From NCBI GenBank assembly GCA_015680685.1, contig MNCI01002801.1, forward strand, positions 350,657 through 414,656: 64,000 bases of DNA, written 5' to 3'. Every line of letters starts with the position of its first letter. The stretch's first letter is position 1. Positions 59,171-64,000 of this stretch are shown piece by piece. The translations under genes were made by a program, and so were the position numbers. The notes beneath the pieces were generated by a model. The model made no database searches and was not told the DNA's origin. It was given only the letters and a program-made list of their open reading frames with translations. Source of the stretch: Gnetum montanum (Eukaryota > Streptophyta > Gnetopsida > Gnetales > Gnetaceae).

Positions 59171-60759
59171 CAAGTCAAAGACACGAAAACGAATATGAGA
59201 TAAAACATTGTAAAAAATTAGAACTTTTTGACATATACGTAGTGGAAGGTTGACGATAATGCTTAGTATTCCAAGTTTATTACACTTTTAAAAAGTTGGC
59301 ATTCTTCAAGAAGATAAATAGCATTGTTTTGGTAGAGAGCTCAACGGTTTGTTTGTGTTTTTTTTTTCAAGGTAAATAATCTATTTAATCATAATCATAA
59401 CATCCAAGAGAGTTGCCCAAGTTATAATAAATAGTATAGGTTATAATTGAAGGCATATATAAAAATTGATGAACATCCACAAGAAAATTAGAGGGATTTG
59501 TTAAAAGCAAATGTCATGCAAAAACAAATGAACAAGGCTAAATTTCAAACATGGAAGCCCTAGTCCTTGTCCATGTCCATGTTTAGGACAATGACTAGGT
59601 GTGTTTTTCATTAGCTTATCATGAAAATTTATACCTATGCAATGTTTTCCTACAATTATCTCACTTAGATCCACATTTTATGGGTCTATTTTATCATTTG
59701 TTTAATTTGGACTTTGACCAATAAACTCTTCTAATTTCTTTCTCCTTTGTTTATTTAACTAATGACTAACTTTGGGTTTTTTAATAGCCAACATTAAAAT
59801 CTTGGCATTACCCAAAATTAATCCTAACAATAATAATAAGGAGGAGCTTCCTAATCACGGTAAATAATATAAATCTGTCATATAGGAGATTGGAGGTGAA
59901 GGGAAGTTGTCTGTTCATAGGAAAATTTAATGGTAAGATTTTATTTTTCATAAACAGATATGATTTTCTCAGCCAAAGTATAGATATATATATTTTAAAT
60001 ATATAGGTAATCTAGTTTAGGCAAGATTACACTTGCAATTTTTCTAGACAATGTATGGTCATAAGGGTCATCACCCAAAAACTCAATGTTCATTCTACAA
60101 AGCCTACTATTAGTGACTACACCTAGGCTTGAACTTATATCTTTCAACTTGAAAATCAAATACCTTATCATCATTCCAAATAATAGTCGCTACATACACA
60201 ATGCATAGTAAAAGATGAAAATGTTTTCTTTTATATGCTAATGCCAAAGTTAATGAAAGTTAATCAAATAATTATTCAATTTGAACCTTTCTAAGCTATT
60301 TCATCAAAAAATTGTAGAAGTTTATCAATTAATAATGATTACCATTTAAATTTATCTTTGAACACAAAATGAGACGTCTTGCATGGATATAATAAAATCA
60401 TTTCATCTTTATCTTGTTGAACTTTTAGAACATCTTTATATACCTTCAAAGTTATTGCTAATGATAAGTAGCTTAAGTAGTTAGTTCATTGTTTTGTTAA
60501 GCATGTAGTTGCCAATTCAAGTAACATTTGAGGCAACATTATATTCCTCTAATTATTCTAATGTATCTTGTTGATCTTGCTCTCTCTTGCTCTCCCTCTC
60601 TCTTTGAAACACAAAGATCACTCAATATAAGCAATTCAAATTCTTGGGTTACTTGTCCAAGTGAATAATGAAATTAACAATGATGTGACAAACAAAAATG
60701 AAGTAGGATGAATGAAACGATGAGAAGCTAGTAGTGTGCTCTATAATAGAAGAATTTAT
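59171..60759. other. Intergenic, A+T-rich
   Basis: No gene recognised. 60468-60530 (plus) resembles a tRNA-derived SINE head (TAGCTTAAGTAGTTAGTTC, then CCAATTCAAGTAAC); a similar weak pattern is at 60120-60180 on the minus strand. Confidence 0.35.
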
Positions 60760-61010
60760 ACTAGGTTGAAGAGAATGTTCTATAAAGCTATTATTAAACC
60801 TATTGTCATTTGTAGTAAGGAATGTTGGCCTATCACAAAGCATGAAACTCAACATATACATGTAGCAGAGATGTGAATGCTAAGGTAGATGTTGGGTATC
60901 ACTAAGAAAGATTGAATCAACAATTCTCTTGTTAGAATAAGTTTGGGAGTAGCATCCATAAAATCATCTTAGATGGTAGCTAACCCCATGTAGCTAGAAG
61001 AAGGCTAGGA
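60760..61010 (+). pseudogene. LINE (non-LTR) reverse transcriptase C-terminal fragment
   Basis: The plus strand encodes, with stops, RMFYKAIIKPIV, then ECWPITKHETQHIHVAEM, then MLGITKKD and ISLGVASI. This is the familiar C-terminal end of plant LINE RTs (consensus like Y-G-x-E-C-W, V-A-E-M-R-M-L-R-W, G-V-A-P-I). Only about 80 codons remain. A typical truncated relic. Confidence 0.75.
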
Positions 61011-62454
61011 TGATGATAATAATTCTCATCATCCTTAAGCTCATGAATTTGCTTGAATATAATTATAGGATTTAATTGTATGATTCAAGAGAAGGTCATG
61101 ATCCAAGATGATGGCATAGTATTTATGGCATCAATACGCACCATTTTTATCTATATCATAGCTCACAAAAAAGAAAAAGAAAATTCATCTTTGCATTGTG
61201 CAAGAGATGCAAAAGTTGTTCTTTGTAAATAGTAGATTCAATATGCTTTTCTTGGTTTTCATAAGTAATTTACAACATTACAAAATTGAACATGAATTAA
61301 ACATGTGCACTCATAATGGTAATAGTTGCAAAAGTTAGATACATTGTAATTTGTTGTATATGTTTTATCTTATGCTATAAAACAATGTTTTATTTTCACT
61401 TTAAAAGTCATGAAAAGCCAAAATTTTGTGAATGAATATTATAAAAAAGGATATAGTATCATCTTCAATAATGTTCTCACCAACCCATATTGTCAAATAT
61501 TTAATAAGATTTGGAAGTGTAACAAAGTAGGAGACATGCATATCTATCAAAACACACACATTGAAAATATGAATGCATTAGTATACTATGAAAATTGCAT
61601 GTTAATGAATAAAGGAAAGTGGACAATGTTAAGTTATCTATCAATTTATCAATGAGTTCCATAAGCAAAAAGCTACATGCCTAATTTATTGCAACAAAAA
61701 CAGTTATACCAAACAATTGAAATATTGGTAATACCAAACAATTGAAATATTGGTAATATAATACAACATAATGAAAGATCTCTAAAGTCTTAGTCAAAGA
61801 CATTTGTTTAGAAGAATGAAAATCAATGTTAGTGTTTGTTTTCTAGCCTTCACTATCAAAGTTACTTCAGCAAAATTATCATTAATTAAAACATTTGTAT
61901 CATGCATGCTCCATTGATATTTCAGTTAAACACAAACTATACTAATATGTAGACTTAACCAAAAATTAATTTTTATATACTAAACAAAGCTTACTCACTC
62001 TTTATACATTGAATTTTATAATTTTTTCTTTCATTATTATAATTATTTATTATTATAACATTACGTTGTTGGTTTCATCCAGAAGGATGAAAATGAATTT
62101 TATAATTCTTTCTTTCATTATTATGATTATTTATTATTATAACATTACATTGTTGGCATCATCTGAAAGGAAGAAAGAATTTTCATAGAAAAATTCTTAA
62201 ACCCATGCACAAGCAATCAAGAGATATCTAAGACACTTTCTCATATTCTCAATGTCTGAGGTAACAAGATGAAAATTCAAGAATTACAAATTGTATCCTT
62301 GATGCATTCTTCATTGTATCTTGACAATAACAAAAATAAGCAATTTTAACTGAGGTAACAAGATGAAAATTCAAGAATTACAAATTTTATCCATTCTTGA
62401 CAAGACCAAAAATAAGCAATTTTACAAATACTTGATTCTTTCTGATTGTACATT
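61011..62454. repeat. Intergenic with short tandem duplications
   Basis: Three separate two-copy tandem repeats: 25 bp at 61707-61756 (TACCAAACAATTGAAATATT unit), 84 bp at 62011-62178 (GAATTTTATAATT... to ...AAGGATGAAAAT), and 94 bp at 62257 to about 62435 (TGAGGTAACAAGATG unit). No gene seen. Confidence 0.6.
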
Positions 62455-62532
62455 TAACTAAATCAAGTTTCCGTAGCCCTAATCCTTTTTTCTTGCTGTT
62501 TTAATTTATGGTGTTCTGTATATGCAATATTC

Positions 62533-63087
62533 TCAGGATAGAACATGTTGGGTTGGGAAGCAGGGGATCCCCTGTTTCAGAGAAGATGAAGGATGAGATT
62601 CCCATGTAAAAAGAGGCCATGAAGACAAACTTACATTATTATCATCCTCAGTTCTTATGAATTCATGAAATTCTCCTTCTACCTGAACTAAATCAAAATC
62701 GTGGCTGGACCAAGACAAGATAAATTGATTAGATTCTCCTTCATCTTTGGCCACATTCTGAGGCACCTCATTCTGCTCAGCCTCTTCTGTGCAGCCAAAG
62801 ATTTCTGTCTCTAGCAATTTCATGAACTTGTTCAATCTCTCCTCCTCTACTACTGATTCTACTTGATCATCATCACTTTCTAACAGAGCAGCTAGATCCT
62901 TAAGATCCCTAGAAAAATTATCTGAGATTTTGTTGGGTATTTTGAATTCTGCTGTAGAGCCATTCAATTTTTTGAATAGTACAAACTCATCTAGCTCCTG
63001 GACATCATCTTCTTCTGGTCTAGCTCTCTTTCTTGCAGATTTCTCATCATGACCAATAAATGATATTTCTCCAGCTGAAACTGCCAT
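62533..63087 (-). CDS. Small acidic plant protein, paralogue 2 (unknown function)
   Basis: An uninterrupted 184-codon frame, paralogous to 11613-12107. Conserved blocks are the MAV start, a basic patch (KRARPEEDDVQELDEF), the acidic LESDD followed by ESVVEEERLNKFMKLLETEIF, the KDEGESNQF and SWSSHD blocks, and a WESHPSS...GIPCF C-terminus. It is longer by an insertion after VQELDEF and by extra residues after ETEIF (CTEEAEQNE). There is no intron, signal peptide or membrane segment. The basic patch plus acidic body suggest a nuclear protein, which is inference only. The 3' UTR (62455-62532) and promoter resemble those of copy 1. Confidence 0.75.
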   Translation of the reverse strand: MAVSAGEISFIGHDEKSARKRARPEEDDVQELDEFVLFKKLNGSTAEFKIPNKISDNFSRDLKDLAALLESDDDQVESVVEEERLNKFMKLLETEIFGCTEEAEQNEVPQNVAKDEGESNQFILSWSSHDFDLVQVEGEFHEFIRTEDDNNVSLSSWPLFTWESHPSSSLKQGIPCFPTQHVLS

Positions 63088-63560
63088 TTTCTAAACAGAT
63101 TGCACAAGAATGCATGCACTTGGATGGATGGATGAAATCTGATGAATACAATCAGATTTATATAGCAACGACTGCAAAAGATCTTTTAAGATGGCGTAAG
63201 GTTCAAAAACTGTTCTGGCCTCACATGGCAAGAAACAACAGAAAAAGTTTTAGATATTGGGAGAAGATAATTATGGTAGCCGGCAAACTGCTGCTGGTGC
63301 TACGCCTCAGATTGATAATTTTATTAAGAATCTGCCCAGTGCATGTGCTGTGGGAAATTGGGAAAAAAACCAAAACAGATACTAACGATCAATTTAAATT
63401 TTTGTTGCATTTGTTTGTTGCCAGAGTCAGAACAGGATATCATAGCAAATGAAACCCAGATCCAGCATGGCCAAAATGTCTGCATTTCTGGTTAGGAATC
63501 CTTTGTCGGAGCTGGCATGGTTTGATGCTTAAACGCAAAATCCATAAATTTGATCTTATA
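63088..63560 (-). promoter_or_regulatory. Promoter and 5' UTR of paralogue 2
   Basis: A TATA box (TATATAAAT on the minus strand, 63156-63164) lies about 70 bases before the start codon. The 5' UTR has CATCCATCCATCC. Upstream blocks are shared with 12280-12470 and 58810-59080, so three copies of this promoter exist in the window. Confidence 0.6.
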
Positions 63561-64000
63561 GGCTTTTTACCAAACTAAGATAGACATAAATTTAATGTCA
63601 TGAAGTTTTTGCCAGACTAAGACTGACAAATCTAGAGTTGAGTGTAGGAAACTGAGAAACAGAAATCGACAATGGATTCTAAAGCATTAGATATTTTAAG
63701 AAGAAAAGGAAGGACATTTTTAAGAAAAAAAAAATAATCCGCAGCGCATCAGATATGTTTGAAACCATAAGGTTTGGTTAGCTGTTTGCTTTAGGATGAG
63801 AATGATATTCATTTGCGTTTCAAATTACCTGTTTGAGCAAGTTGCAAGCTCAATGCATGACAGTGCATTATTTATTTAATTGTTATTGTCTTTTTAACAG
63901 AAAATTGATGTGGTTGTTACATGAATATGATTTTTTAAAAGGAGTTTTCGAACTTGAAACCTTTTTTTAATGATACGAAGTCTAAGACATACGGCTACTA
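63561..64000. other. Upstream flank, no feature seen
   Basis: A+T-rich. 63820-63850 weakly resembles 59070-59100 (CCTGTTTGA phrase), hinting that the duplicated promoter block extends this far. Nothing else recognised. Confidence 0.4.

Overview
The window reads as nuclear DNA of a seed plant with a very large, repeat-filled genome. A gymnosperm seems more likely than an angiosperm, but that is inference from the two small genes in 64 kb, the deep nesting and the heavy decay of the LTR retrotransposons. No bacterial, organellar or viral gene set is present. A 437-base N gap lies at 40271-40707.

Layout. (1) 1-11280, minus strand: an Athila-like Ty3/gypsy element 'A' (3' LTR running off the left edge, an accessory ORF, IN, RT-RH, PR, gag; 5' end missing). 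(2) 11613-12107, minus: a small acidic plant protein gene, with a TATA box. (3) 14328-57582, minus: one old Athila-like element 'D', whose two LTRs lie 42 kb apart because three other elements landed in it. These are a solo LTR (16065-16853, target duplication GAATT), a plus-strand Athila-like element 'B' (17975 to about 27705) and a 22.5-kb plus-strand Tat/Ogre-like element (33414-55887, target duplication GTACC). D itself has lost RT and IN. (4) Inside the gag of the Tat-like element sits a further 3.2-kb insertion holding pieces of two unrelated host genes, a family-1 beta-glucosidase (minus) and a 3-ketoacyl-CoA synthase (plus). (5) 57583-59170: degenerate tandem repeats and a decayed copy of the small gene's promoter joined to an unrelated membrane-protein exon. 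(6) 60760-61010: a LINE reverse-transcriptase tail. (7) 62533-63087, minus: a second copy of the small acidic gene, with promoter and 3' UTR sequence shared with the first.

The most unusual object is in the Tat-like element. Between its protease and its reverse transcriptase, on the opposite strand, lies a gene of about 1,000 codons split by at least six GT-AG introns whose phases all agree (43293-46979). It is flanked on both sides by arrays built on a TGACNTTAAACT core. Its upstream region is packed with a GTCACGCTG motif that also fills the LTR and a 25-bp tandem array in the leader. Sense gag-protease and a separately started RT-RNaseH-integrase frame lie on either side. All retroelement genes seen here carry stop codons or lost catalytic residues, so none looks active. 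The only apparently intact genes are the two small acidic paralogues.
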